This document shows, piece by piece, positions 45,855 through 54,290 of a stretch of 64,000 bases of DNA. The number at the start of each line of letters is the position of its first letter. Within the stretch, counting starts at the first letter, position 1. The notes beneath the pieces are model-generated. The model was not told where the DNA came from, searched no databases, and saw nothing but the letters and a program-made list of their open reading frames with translations. This DNA is from Inquilinus limosus DSM 16000 (lineage in GTDB: Bacteria > Pseudomonadota > Alphaproteobacteria > DSM-16000 > Inquilinaceae). The stretch is from the NCBI RefSeq assembly GCF_000423185.1, contig NZ_AUHM01000001.1, forward strand, positions 248,001 to 312,000. Direction: 5' to 3'. Both the position numbers and the translations under genes were made by a program.

Positions 45855-47150
45855 TCAGGCCGCGTCGGGAACCGCGGCCGGCTTCGGGCCGCCCGTGGCC
45901 CAGTCCAGCAGCTCGACCGTGTGCACCACCGGCAGGGCGGTGCCGAGGCCGATCTGGGTGATGCAGCCGATATTGCCGGCGGCGACGATCGCCGCGCCGG
46001 TGCTCTCCACCGCCCGCACCTTGCGCGCCCGCAGCTCGTCCGCGATCTCCGGCTGCAGCAGGTTGTAGGTGCCGGCGGAGCCGCAGCAGAGATGCCCGTC
46101 CGGCACCTCGCGCAGCTCGAACCCCGCGGCCGCCAGCAGCCGGCGCGGCGGCGCCGCGATGCGCTGGCCGTGCTGCATCGAGCAGGCGGAGTGATAGGCC
46201 ACCGCCTGGCCGGTCGGCCTGGCCGGCGGGTTCAGCCCGATCTCGTCCATCAGTTCGGTGACGTCGCGCGCCAGGGCCGAGACCTTCGCCGCCCGCTCGG
46301 CCCAGGCCGGATCGGCACGGAACATGTGGCCGTAATCCTTGACCGTGGTGCCGCAGCCGGAGGTGTTGACGACGATGGCGTCGAGGCCGCCCTCCTCCGC
46401 CGCGCGGCCCCAGGCCCCGATATTGGCCCGGGCCGAGGCCAGAGCCGCCTCCTCCCGGCCCATATGGTGGGTCAGCGACCCGCAGCAGCCGGCGCCCGGC
46501 GCCACCACCACCTCGACCCCGTGGCGGGTCAGCAGGCGGACGGTCGCCTCGTTGATCGCCGGGTCCAGCACCGTCTGGGCGCAGCCGGACAGCAGCGCCA
46601 CCCGGCGCTTCCGCGGCCCTTCCGCCGCGAAGACCTGCGGCCGGTCGACCGGGCTGGGCGGCGGCAGCCGGCGCGGCGCCAGGGCCAGCATGGCGCGCAG
46701 CCGCTTGGGCAGCAGCCGCGCCGCCGGCCGCGCCGCCATCGCCCCCATCAGCGCCAGCCGGAACAGCCGCGGCCGCGGCAGCACCGCCGCCAGCAGCGCC
46801 CGGATCGCGCGGTCGGGCAGCGGCCGGCGGTAGGTCTTCTCGACCACCGCGCGGCCGTGATCGACCAGATGCATGTAGTGCACGCCCGACGGGCAGGTGG
46901 TCATGCAGGACAGGCAGGACAGGCAGCGGTCGAGATGCTTGGCGACGCTGGCCGGCGCCGGGCCGCCCCCTTCCAGCATCGACTTGATCTGGTAGATGCG
47001 GCCGCGCGGGCTGTCGAGTTCGTCGCCCAGCACCTGATAGGTCGGGCAGGTGGCGAGGCAGAAGCCGCAATGCACGCAGGTGCGCAGGATCTGCTCCGAG
47101 ACCGCGTTGTCCGGATCGGCCAGCTGCGCCAGCGAGAAATGAGTCTGCAC
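45855..47150 (-). CDS. glcF: Glycolate oxidase iron-sulfur subunit
   Basis: About 431 residues. Two 4Fe-4S motifs lie near the N-terminus, CVHCGFCLATCP and CLSCLSCMTTCP, followed by two CCG domains (GAGCCGSLTHH and DGHLCCGSAG). It passes electrons from the flavin subunits GlcD/GlcE to the membrane. I chose GTG 47150 (M-QTHFSLAQLADP), because GGGAGG stands 6 nt before it while it directly abuts the ATG at 47156. It is separated from glcDE by a membrane-protein gene and an opposite-strand gene, unlike the usual contiguous glcDEF. Confidence 0.94.
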   Translation of the reverse strand: MQTHFSLAQLADPDNAVSEQILRTCVHCGFCLATCPTYQVLGDELDSPRGRIYQIKSMLEGGGPAPASVAKHLDRCLSCLSCMTTCPSGVHYMHLVDHGRAVVEKTYRRPLPDRAIRALLAAVLPRPRLFRLALMGAMAARPAARLLPKRLRAMLALAPRRLPPPSPVDRPQVFAAEGPRKRRVALLSGCAQTVLDPAINEATVRLLTRHGVEVVVAPGAGCCGSLTHHMGREEAALASARANIGAWGRAAEEGGLDAIVVNTSGCGTTVKDYGHMFRADPAWAERAAKVSALARDVTELMDEIGLNPPARPTGQAVAYHSACSMQHGQRIAAPPRRLLAAAGFELREVPDGHLCCGSAGTYNLLQPEIADELRARKVRAVESTGAAIVAAGNIGCITQIGLGTALPVVHTVELLDWATGGPKPAAVPDAA

Positions 47151-47282
47151 CCGCATCCTCCCGTCTTTGCGCCAGACACTAGCCCGTGCCCCGGTGCGAA
47201 GGGAACCCCGACGGATGCGGCGATCCGCGTTGTCAACCGGCATGGGGGTTAGTACGCTGGCCGCAACGATCGGGAGGCCGAG

Positions 47283-47945
47283 ATGACCGTGGTTCGGATA
47301 CGCCGCGCCCTGCCCTTGGCCGTGTTGCTGGGCGGCCTGGCCGGATCAGGCGTGGCGGCGGCCGGAGGGCCGGTGGTTCAGGACATTGCGCTGGGCCGGA
47401 CGCCGCAGCAGATGGCCGAGTTCGCCGGCCGGGCCGTGACCTTCGCCGGGCCGGGCGAGTCGCCCTGGACCGGCCTCGTCGCCGCGGCGCGGCCGGGCGA
47501 CGGCGCGCTGCTGCTGCAGTTCACCCCGCCGGCCCAGGGCAACCGGCTGTATTCGGTGGCCGAGACCGTGCGCTTCGAGCCCGGCGGGCCGCGCAGCGCC
47601 GCGGACGCGCTGGCGCCGCTCGAGGCCCGCTTCGGCGAGCCGGCGGCGGTCTTCGATCAGACCGGCAAGCAGGTCGCGGTCTGGCGCTTCGTCGGCGGCA
47701 GGCCGGCGGCGGCGAGCGTCGACATCGCCTCGGACTGCTCGCCCTATGCCGCGGCCGAGGTATCGGGGCTGCGCCCGATCGGCTGGCCGGCGCCCTGCGG
47801 CGAGCTGGTGTTCGCGACGGTGGAGCTGGCGGCGGACGGGACCCCGACGCTGCTGCGGGTCACCCATGCCGACAGCGATGCCGCGCAGGCGCTGCAGCCG
47901 CGCCGCGGCGAGCCCTACGCGCATCTGGCGGGATCGGTACGGTAG
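47283..47945 (+). CDS. Putative secreted protein of unknown function
   Basis: 220 residues with a Sec signal peptide (basic start, LPLAVLLGGLAGSGVA core, cleavage near AAAGG). The mature part looks beta-rich: FAGRAVTFAGPGESPWTGLVAAARPG, LLLQFTPPAQGNRLYSVAETVRFEPGG, VWRFVGGR, and two cysteines (SDCSPY and APCGEL) placed to form a disulfide in the periplasm. I recognise no family. It is transcribed against its glc neighbours and splits that gene set. Confidence 0.75.
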   Translation: MTVVRIRRALPLAVLLGGLAGSGVAAAGGPVVQDIALGRTPQQMAEFAGRAVTFAGPGESPWTGLVAAARPGDGALLLQFTPPAQGNRLYSVAETVRFEPGGPRSAADALAPLEARFGEPAAVFDQTGKQVAVWRFVGGRPAAASVDIASDCSPYAAAEVSGLRPIGWPAPCGELVFATVELAADGTPTLLRVTHADSDAAQALQPRRGEPYAHLAGSVR

Positions 47946-47982
47946 AAGGCGCGGCCCGCGATTGGGCAGGCCGCGCCCTGGC

Positions 47983-48240
47983 CTAGGCCGCGCTCCTGCG
48001 GCCGACGATGATCCGATAGATGATCAGCAGCACGATCGCGCCGACCACCCCCAGCACGAAGCGGCCGAAGCCGGTCTCCGGCACGATGCCGAATTGCAGG
48101 CCGAGCCAGCCGCCGACGACCGAGCCGGCGATGCCCAGCAGGATGGTGATGATGAATCCGCCCGGGTCCCGCCCGGGCATCAGGAATTTGGCGACCAGAC
48201 CGATGATGAAGCCGATGACGATGGTGCCGATGATGCCCAT
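47983..48240 (-). CDS. GlsB/YeaQ/YmgE family stress-associated membrane protein
   Basis: 85 residues with three hydrophobic helices and the family pattern GIIGTIVIGFIIGLVAKFLMPG...GFIITILLGIAGSVVGGWLG, matching the transglycosylase-associated family. Members are small inner-membrane proteins induced by stress; a biochemical role is not settled. It lies between glcE and the opposite-strand secreted-protein gene. Confidence 0.93.
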   Translation of the reverse strand: MGIIGTIVIGFIIGLVAKFLMPGRDPGGFIITILLGIAGSVVGGWLGLQFGIVPETGFGRFVLGVVGAIVLLIIYRIIVGRRSAA

Positions 48241-48311
48241 GGGCTCTCCCTCCGAGGCGAGTCGACCGCCCGATCATAACCCATGACGGGCCGGCGAGGT
48301 TTCCGGTCCTC

Positions 48312-49493
48312 TCAGGCGGCCGGGACCATTCTTCCCGGCGACAGGATGCTTTTGGGATCGAAGGCCTCGCGCACCCGGCGGCCCAGCGCCTCCAGCGCCG
48401 GCGGCTGCGGCTCGAACACCGGCACGGCGGCGCGCAGCCCCGCCGGCGCCCGCACCAGCGTGGCGTGCCCGCCGCCCGCGGCGGCGACCGCGCCCCGGAT
48501 CGCGGCGGCGCCGGCATCGTCCGTGGCCGGCACGGCGATCCAGACCAGCCCGCCGCCCCAGTCGAAGTAATGCGCCCCGCCGGCGGCGGCCGCGACCCGC
48601 GGCCCGGCGGTCGGCGCCACCGAGACGCGCCACACCGCCCGGTCATCCCCGGTGAAGGGTGCGACGTCGCGGATCCGGCGCCAGAGATCGACCGATTCGT
48701 CCGGGCCGAGCACAGCGAGAGGCCCGGCGTCGCCGAGCAGCTGCGACAGCGCCGCGACCCGGCTGTCGACCGAAGGGCCGAAGCCCTCGACCCGGACCAG
48801 GCTGCGCGCGGTGTCGCCGAGGATGCCGGCCGGCAGATGGGCGGCGCCCGAGACCTCGTAGGGGCTGGTCAGCGCCCGGGTCAGCACGGCGACGCCGGCG
48901 GCATCGTCCAGTCCGGCGACGGCAAGCGTGCGCACCGTCTCCGGCGCCGGCAGCACCTTGACAGTGATCCGGGTCATGGCGGCCAGCGTTCCGAAGGCGC
49001 CCGTCAGCAGCTTCGGCAGGTCGTAGCCGGTGACGTTCTTGACCACCCGCCCGCCGGATTTGAAGGGCTGGCCGCGCCCGGACACCGCCTCGATGCCCAG
49101 CACGTGGTCCCGCGCGGCCCCGGCCTTCAGCCGCCGCGGCCCGGACAGGTTGCAGCCGACTGCGCCGCCCAGCGTGCCAGCCCCCGCCGGGCCGCCATAG
49201 AGAGGCCCGAGATCGGGCGGCTCGAAGGCCAGCGCCTGGCCGCGGGCGGCCAGCGCCGCCTCGATCTCCGCCATCTTCGTGCCCGGGCGGGCGGTCAGCA
49301 CCAGCTCCTCCGGCTCGTAGACCTCGATCCCGGCCAAGCCGGAGAGGTCGAGCGCATGCGCCGCCTGCACCGGCCGGCCGAAGCCGCGCTTGCTGCCGCG
49401 GCCGACCAGCTCCAGCGGCACCTCGCCGGCCAGCGCCCAGCGGACGATCTCGAGCACCTGGTCGTCGGTCTCGGGCTTCAGGGTCTCGGTCAT
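48312..49493 (-). CDS. glcE: Glycolate oxidase FAD-binding subunit GlcE
   Basis: About 393 residues, FAD-binding PCMH fold: ELVGRGSKRGFGRPV, LTARPGTKMAEIEAALAARGQALAFEPPD, GTLGGAVGCNLSGPRRLKAGAARDHVLGIEAVSGRGQ, and GGRVVKNVTGYDLPKLLTGAFGTL. It is the smaller flavin-type subunit required with GlcD and GlcF to oxidise glycolate to glyoxylate. ATG 49493 is 4 bp after the glcD stop. The glyoxylate formed could enter malate synthase or other routes; isocitrate lyase is elsewhere in the window. Confidence 0.94.
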   Translation of the reverse strand: MTETLKPETDDQVLEIVRWALAGEVPLELVGRGSKRGFGRPVQAAHALDLSGLAGIEVYEPEELVLTARPGTKMAEIEAALAARGQALAFEPPDLGPLYGGPAGAGTLGGAVGCNLSGPRRLKAGAARDHVLGIEAVSGRGQPFKSGGRVVKNVTGYDLPKLLTGAFGTLAAMTRITVKVLPAPETVRTLAVAGLDDAAGVAVLTRALTSPYEVSGAAHLPAGILGDTARSLVRVEGFGPSVDSRVAALSQLLGDAGPLAVLGPDESVDLWRRIRDVAPFTGDDRAVWRVSVAPTAGPRVAAAAGGAHYFDWGGGLVWIAVPATDDAGAAAIRGAVAAAGGGHATLVRAPAGLRAAVPVFEPQPPALEALGRRVREAFDPKSILSPGRMVPAA

Positions 49494-49497
49494 CGGG

Positions 49498-50985
49498 TCA
49501 GAAGCGCGGCAGGTCGGGGAAGCGCGTGGCGCCGTGGTGGATGTGCACCCGGCCGAGCTCGGCGCAGCGGTGCAGGGTCGGGAACACCTTGCCGGGGTTG
49601 AGCAGCCCGTCCGGATCGAAGGCACATTTCAGCCGCTGCTGCTGGGCCAGATCCTCCGGCCCGAACTGCACCTCCATCAGGTCGCGCTTCTCGACCCCGA
49701 CGCCGTGCTCGCCGGTCAGCACCCCGCCGACCTCGACGCACAGCTTCAGGATGTCCGCCCCGAACTCCTCCGCCTTCTCCAGCTCGCCCGGGACATTGGC
49801 GTCGTACAGGATCAGCGGGTGCAGGTTGCCGTCGCCGGCATGGAAGACATTGGCGACGCGCAGCCCGTAATGCCGCGACATCTCCTGCATCCGCGCCAGC
49901 ACCTCGGGCAGGCGCTTCCGGGGGATGGTGCCGTCCATGCAGTAGTAATCGGGGCTGATCCGGCCGACCGCCGGGAAGGCCGCCTTGCGCCCGGCCCAGA
50001 AGCGCAGCCGTTCCTCCTCGCTGCGGCTGACGACGCAGGCGGTGGCGCCGCAGTCGCGGCCGATCGCCTCGACCCGTTCGATCAGGTGGTCGACCTCGGC
50101 CTCCGGCCCATCCAGTTCGCAGATCAGCAGCGCCTCGACGTCGAGCGGGTACCCGGCCTTGACGAAGGCCTCGGCCGCATGGATGGCGGGCTTGTCCATC
50201 ATCTCCAGCCCGCCGGGGATGATGCCGGCGGCGATGATCCGGGCGACGCAGTCGCCGCCGGCCTCCGACGACGGGAAGCCCATCAGCACGGCGCGCTGGG
50301 TGGCCGGCCGGCGCAGCAGGCGCACCGTCACCTCGGTGACGACACCCAGCAGCCCTTCCGATCCGGTGAGGACGCCGAGCAGGTCGTAGCCCGGCGAATC
50401 GAGGTGCTTGCCGCCGAGCCGCAGGATCGTGCCGTCGATCAGCACCACCTCCAGCCCCAGCACGTTGTTGGTGGTCAGCCCGTATTTCAGGCAGTGCACG
50501 CCGCCGGAATTCTCGGCGATGTTGCCGCCGATGGTGCAGGCGATCTGGCTGGACGGGTCGGGCGCGTAATAGAAGCCGGCATGGGCGACGGCGTTGGTGA
50601 TGCCGAGATTGGTGACCCCCGGCTGCACCCGGACGCAGCGGTTGTCGAAGTCGATCTCCAGCACGCGGTTGAACTTGCCGAGGCCCAGCAGCACGCCGTC
50701 CTCGAGCGGCAGGGCGCCGCCGGACAGCGAGGTGCCGGCGCCGCGCGGCACCACCTTCACCCCCATCCGGTGGCAGGTGCGCAGCACCGCCGAGACCTGC
50801 TCGGTGGTCGAGGGCAGCACCACGATCATCGGCAGGGTGCGATAGGCGGTCAGCCCGTCGGATTCATAGGCACGGCGCTCGCTCTCCGCCGTGATCACGC
50901 CCTCCCCCGGCACGATGGCGCGCAGCGCCGCGGCGATCTCCTCGCGGCGCGCCAGGACGGCGGCATCGGGGGCTGGCATCTTCAT
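49498..50985 (-). CDS. glcD: Glycolate oxidase subunit GlcD
   Basis: 495 residues. FAD-binding PCMH domain (VLPSTTEQVSAVLRTCHRMGVKVVPRGAGTSLSGGALP, QPGVTNLGITNAVAHAGFYYAPDPSSQIACTIGGNIAENSGG) and FAD-oxidase C-terminal domain (VANVFHAGDGNLHPLILYD, LCVEVGGVLTGEHGVGVEK, FDPDGLLNPGKVFP). It is the catalytic flavoprotein for glycolate (D-2-hydroxyacid) oxidation. GGAGG 8 nt before ATG 50985 fixes the start. It heads the glcDE pair. Confidence 0.96.
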   Translation of the reverse strand: MKMPAPDAAVLARREEIAAALRAIVPGEGVITAESERRAYESDGLTAYRTLPMIVVLPSTTEQVSAVLRTCHRMGVKVVPRGAGTSLSGGALPLEDGVLLGLGKFNRVLEIDFDNRCVRVQPGVTNLGITNAVAHAGFYYAPDPSSQIACTIGGNIAENSGGVHCLKYGLTTNNVLGLEVVLIDGTILRLGGKHLDSPGYDLLGVLTGSEGLLGVVTEVTVRLLRRPATQRAVLMGFPSSEAGGDCVARIIAAGIIPGGLEMMDKPAIHAAEAFVKAGYPLDVEALLICELDGPEAEVDHLIERVEAIGRDCGATACVVSRSEEERLRFWAGRKAAFPAVGRISPDYYCMDGTIPRKRLPEVLARMQEMSRHYGLRVANVFHAGDGNLHPLILYDANVPGELEKAEEFGADILKLCVEVGGVLTGEHGVGVEKRDLMEVQFGPEDLAQQQRLKCAFDPDGLLNPGKVFPTLHRCAELGRVHIHHGATRFPDLPRF

Positions 50986-51056
50986 CGGCGGAACCTCCGC
51001 CGCGGACGATAGGAAGCCCGGGCCGATCCGGCAAGCAGGCCGGCCCTTCCGCAACG

Positions 51057-51085
51057 AAAAAGGCCGCGTCCGGGGACGCGGCCTT
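51057..51085 (-). terminator. Intrinsic terminator of rpmJ
   Basis: On the minus strand AAGGCCGCGTC and GACGCGGCCTT form a perfect 11-bp stem with a 4-nt loop, running into TTTTT. It lies 26 bp beyond the rpmJ stop and separates it from glcD. Confidence 0.9.
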
Positions 51086-51110
51086 CGATCGTCTGAAGGA
51101 GCGGCTGGGG

Positions 51111-51236
51111 TCAGCCCTGGCGCGCCTTGAAGCGCGGGTTCTCCTTGTTGATGACGTAGACACGGCCCTTGCGGCGGACGACGCGGCAAGCGCGGTGACG
51201 GCTCTTCAGGGTCTTCAGCGAGTTCGCGACTTTCAT
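51111..51236 (-). CDS. rpmJ: 50S ribosomal protein L36
   Basis: 41 residues: [20 protein letters not shown]... with [13 protein letters not shown] at the end. This is the alphaproteobacterial form of L36, longer than the 37-38-residue zinc form and lacking its full CxxC/CxxxxH zinc ribbon; only one Cys is present. It is a single gene with its own terminator. It is too short to be picked up by usual ORF length cut-offs. Confidence 0.97.
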   Translation of the reverse strand: MKVANSLKTLKSRHRACRVVRRKGRVYVINKENPRFKARQG

Positions 51237-51484
51237 AATCCATATCCCATGCGGCAGCGCCGGCGCCGCCGGGAGCAGACACTCGCGGGCCGGAATTCGA
51301 GGCGCGGACCATAGTGGCCGGCCTGCATCCTGTCAACCACGCGCGTGGCGATTTGTGGCGTAACCCCGCGACATGTCGCAGCGAAACGAGGCCCGGAGCG
51401 CGACGGGGCTGGAGATCGTCACATCTCCTCCAGCATACTCGCGCCCGTCATCGCCGGACCGGCACCCACCCGAGGGGAGGCACC

Positions 51485-51943
51485 ATGCGTTCAGTGAAGT
51501 TCGCCGTCATCACCGCCGCCATCGTCAGCTGCGGCGCCGTCGTCGCCTGGGCGGCCACGCCCGAGGAGGTGGTGACCCAGCGCGAGGATGCGATGAAGAC
51601 CTTCGGCGCCAGCGTCAAGACCCTGACCGGCTTCGTGCGCGACAACCAGGGCTCGATCGACGACGTCAAGGCGGCGACCGCCAAGATGAAGGCGACCAGC
51701 GCCGACCTGCTGACGCTGTTCCCGGAAGGCACCGCGGTCGGCGTCGGCAAGAGCGCGGCCAAGCCGGAGATCTGGGCCAACTGGGCCGATTTCCAGACCA
51801 AGGTGAAGGCCAACCAGGACGCCATCGCGGCGCTGGACGCCGCCGCGCAGGAGGGCAACGCCGCCAAGGTGAAGGCCGCCTTCCCCGCGGTCGGCCAGTC
51901 CTGCGGCGCCTGCCACGAGACCTATCGGGTGAAGAAGAGCTAG
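51485..51943 (+). CDS. Cytochrome c' (class II c-type cytochrome)
   Basis: 152 residues with a signal peptide (cleavage after AWAA, about residue 24), a four-helix-bundle pattern and the haem-binding CGACH motif at residues 140-144 close to the C-terminus, as in cytochrome c'. These periplasmic proteins bind NO or act in electron transfer. GAGGGGAGG precedes the ATG. It stands alone between rpmJ and repeat C. The residue opposite the haem cannot be judged, so the choice between high-spin cytochrome c' and low-spin c556 stays open. Confidence 0.9.
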   Translation: MRSVKFAVITAAIVSCGAVVAWAATPEEVVTQREDAMKTFGASVKTLTGFVRDNQGSIDDVKAATAKMKATSADLLTLFPEGTAVGVGKSAAKPEIWANWADFQTKVKANQDAIAALDAAAQEGNAAKVKAAFPAVGQSCGACHETYRVKKS

Positions 51944-51958
51944 CGAATCGCCGTGACA

Positions 51959-52040
51959 CGTAGGTTGGGTTCGCCAATGGCGGACCCAACATTTGGCCGC
52001 GATCGATGCTGTTGGGTTCGCATCCGCGAACCCAACCTAC
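51959..52040 (+). repeat. Palindromic repeat, family C copy 2 (double hairpin)
   Basis: Two tandem hairpins: CGTAGGTTGGGTTCGCC with GGCGGACCCAAC, then GTTGGGTTCGC with GCGAACCCAACCTAC. The outer ends GTAGGTTGG/CCAACCTAC are the same as in the single hairpin at 5076-5111. It separates the cytochrome c' gene from a convergent serine hydrolase gene and may end both transcripts. Confidence 0.8.
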
Positions 52041-52044
52041 CTGA

Positions 52045-53217
52045 CTAACCCACAGCCTGCGCAATCGCCCGGAAGCCGGCCAGCAACCGGTGGTCGAGCG
52101 CGTCGTCGACCGCCACGGGCTGCGACGACATCTTGGCGATCACCAGCTCGGCGGCGCGGTCGACATAGATCCACTGGCCGTGGATGCCGATGCCGCAGAC
52201 CACGTCGCGGCCGGGGCCCAGCACGTACCACTGGCTGCGATAGCGCCCCTGCGGCGCCAGATGCGCCAAGTCGCCCCGCGCCCAGGCCTGGCGGTCGCCG
52301 TTGTCGAGGATGTCGTCGACCCAGGCCTGCGGCACCACCTGGAGCCCCCCGGCGCGGCCGTCCCGCCGCATCAGCTCGCCGATCCGGGCCAGGTCGCGCA
52401 AGGTCATGCAGATGCCGCCGGCGGTGCGCGACGCGCCCAGCCGGTCGAGCGTGATATACGCATCCGCCTCCGTCCACATCGGCCGCCACAGCAGCTCGGA
52501 CATCAGCGCGGCGAAGCGCATGCCGGCAGCACGCTCGCAGATCCAGCCCAGCATGTCGGAGTTGGGCGAGACGTAGTGGAAGGTCTCGCCGTGCCGGCTG
52601 CCGTCCGGCGGCAGGGCGGCGATGAAGCCGTGCAGATCGCCGCCCCGGGCGACCTCGCCGGGCGGGTTCCAGCCCATGGCGACGCGGTAGCGGGCGACGT
52701 CGCCGGCCGGGTCGACATAGTCCTCGACGAAGCGGATGCCGACCGTCATGTCCAGCACATGGCGCACCGTGGCGCCGGCATAGGCCGAACCCGCCGCCTC
52801 CGGCACATAGGCCGTCACCGGCGCATCGGGGTCGAGCTGGCCGCGGCCGGCCAGGATGCCGGCGATGAGGCCGGTGATCGACTTGCTGATCGAGAAGACG
52901 ATGTGCTGGGCCTTCGGATTCAGCCCGTGGGCGTAATGCTCGGCCACCACCAGACCGCGATGCAGCACCAGGATGCCGTCAGTGTCGCTCTCGGCCATCA
53001 GCCGGGCCACCGACCCGTCGTGCCCCGGCACCGCGATGCGGTCCAGGTCCAGCGCCGGCCCGGGCTTCAGGCAGGCGGCAAATTCGCCGCGCGGAATCTC
53101 GGCCACCGGCACCAGCCGGCGGACATTGCGGAAGCCCCAGCGGCTGTAGGGCGCCTGGCGCCAATTGGCGAGCGTCGCCTCCGGCGCCGCCTCATTCGTC
53201 TCCAGCTCGATCGCCAT
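52045..53217 (-). CDS. Serine hydrolase, beta-lactamase/6-aminohexanoate-dimer-hydrolase type
   Basis: 390 residues, class C beta-lactamase-like fold. The nucleophile motif is VFSISKSITG (Ser109-x-x-Lys112), and YVSPNSDMLGWI supplies the Tyr-x-Asn-like second motif. TAGGICMTLRDLARIGELM and the C-terminal DVVCGIGIHGQWIYVD match NylB-type amide hydrolases and related esterases. No signal peptide is seen, so it is probably cytosolic; true beta-lactamase activity is unlikely. Single gene. Confidence 0.87.
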   Translation of the reverse strand: MAIELETNEAAPEATLANWRQAPYSRWGFRNVRRLVPVAEIPRGEFAACLKPGPALDLDRIAVPGHDGSVARLMAESDTDGILVLHRGLVVAEHYAHGLNPKAQHIVFSISKSITGLIAGILAGRGQLDPDAPVTAYVPEAAGSAYAGATVRHVLDMTVGIRFVEDYVDPAGDVARYRVAMGWNPPGEVARGGDLHGFIAALPPDGSRHGETFHYVSPNSDMLGWICERAAGMRFAALMSELLWRPMWTEADAYITLDRLGASRTAGGICMTLRDLARIGELMRRDGRAGGLQVVPQAWVDDILDNGDRQAWARGDLAHLAPQGRYRSQWYVLGPGRDVVCGIGIHGQWIYVDRAAELVIAKMSSQPVAVDDALDHRLLAGFRAIAQAVG

Positions 53218-53315
53218 CCCTGATCCTGCTTCTTCGCCCTGCGGGCGGCGCCGCCTTGTTGCGGCGCCGGCAGTCTAGGACAGGATCATCGGCGAGGCCC
53301 AGCCCCGATTCGCCG

Positions 53316-54215
53316 TCACGGGCCGGGCAGCGGCTTCAGGCTCTTCAGATAGGTCGCGATCGCCTCGCGGTCGGCGGCGGTCAGCTTGCTGGTGTTGTCC
53401 CGGATCACCTCGCTCATGGCGCCGCCGGCGAAGTCGCCGTCGGGCGTCATGCCCGCCTCGAGGTAATAGGCGATGTCCTTGTCGCTCCACTCCCCGATCC
53501 CGTGCTCCGGGTCCGGGGTGATGTTCGGGATCTTGCCCTGCCCTTCCGGCGCCTCGGGGTTGCCGGCGAAGGGGCTGTACCAGTTCAGCCCGCCCAGCAT
53601 GTCGCGCGGCGTGTGGCATTCGCCGCAATGGCCGAGCACGCGGACGAGATAGGCGCCGCGATACCATTCGGCGGACTGGCCGGCCGGGACCAGGAACGGC
53701 CCCTCGGTGAAATTCAGCATCCGCCAGCCGGGCAGCAGCGAGCGCCAGGAATAGGGCCAGGCGAGCTCGTGCGGCTTGTTCGCCTGCCGCACCGGCGGGA
53801 CGCTGCGCAGATAGGCCCAGAGATCGGCGAGGTCCCGGTCGGTCATGCCGGTATAGGCGGTGTAGGGGAAGGCCGGATAGAAATCCTCGCCCGACGGCGA
53901 CACGCCTTCGCGCAGGGCCCGGCGGAAATCCTCCTCGCTCCACTGGCCGATGCCGGTCTCCGGGTCCGGGGTGATGTTCGGCGTGTAGAAGGTGCCGAAC
54001 GCGGTCTTCAGCGCCCGGCCGCCGGCCAGCGGCTTGGCGTCCGGACCCGGCGCCGTATGGCAGGCGGCGCAGCCGCCGGCGGCGAAGACATAGGCGCCGC
54101 GCACCGCCGGGTCGGGTGAGGCCGGGTCGGGCGCCGGATCGGCGGTCTGGGCCGCGGCAGCCGACCCGAGGGCAAGCAACAGGCCCAGGGCCGTGAGAGC
54201 CGGGAACTGGCGCAT
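53316..54215 (-). CDS. Dihaem cytochrome c
   Basis: 299 residues. A signal peptide ends near SAAAAQ (residue 23). Two haem sites are present: C49AACH53 and C197GECH201, with repeated FGTFYTPNITPDPETGIGQWSEEDF and IPNITPDPEHGIGEWSDKDI segments after them, so the protein is an internal duplication of a single-haem domain. The pattern fits the cytochrome subunits of periplasmic alcohol/sugar/sorbose-type dehydrogenases, but no dehydrogenase is adjacent. It is probably periplasmic and passes electrons to the respiratory chain. Confidence 0.92.
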   Translation of the reverse strand: MRQFPALTALGLLLALGSAAAAQTADPAPDPASPDPAVRGAYVFAAGGCAACHTAPGPDAKPLAGGRALKTAFGTFYTPNITPDPETGIGQWSEEDFRRALREGVSPSGEDFYPAFPYTAYTGMTDRDLADLWAYLRSVPPVRQANKPHELAWPYSWRSLLPGWRMLNFTEGPFLVPAGQSAEWYRGAYLVRVLGHCGECHTPRDMLGGLNWYSPFAGNPEAPEGQGKIPNITPDPEHGIGEWSDKDIAYYLEAGMTPDGDFAGGAMSEVIRDNTSKLTAADREAIATYLKSLKPLPGP

Positions 54216-54290
54216 GCTGGTCTCCGGAACGCGAACAGGCGAATCAGCTTCTTATAACCCGATCCTTCGCCCCGGCCTGTTATTCCGGGC

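Noticed and set aside
52045-53217. Antibiotic-resistance beta-lactamase
   Set aside because: The SxxK fold is shared with many esterases and amide hydrolases; there is no signal peptide and the C-terminal sequence fits the NylB-like group better.
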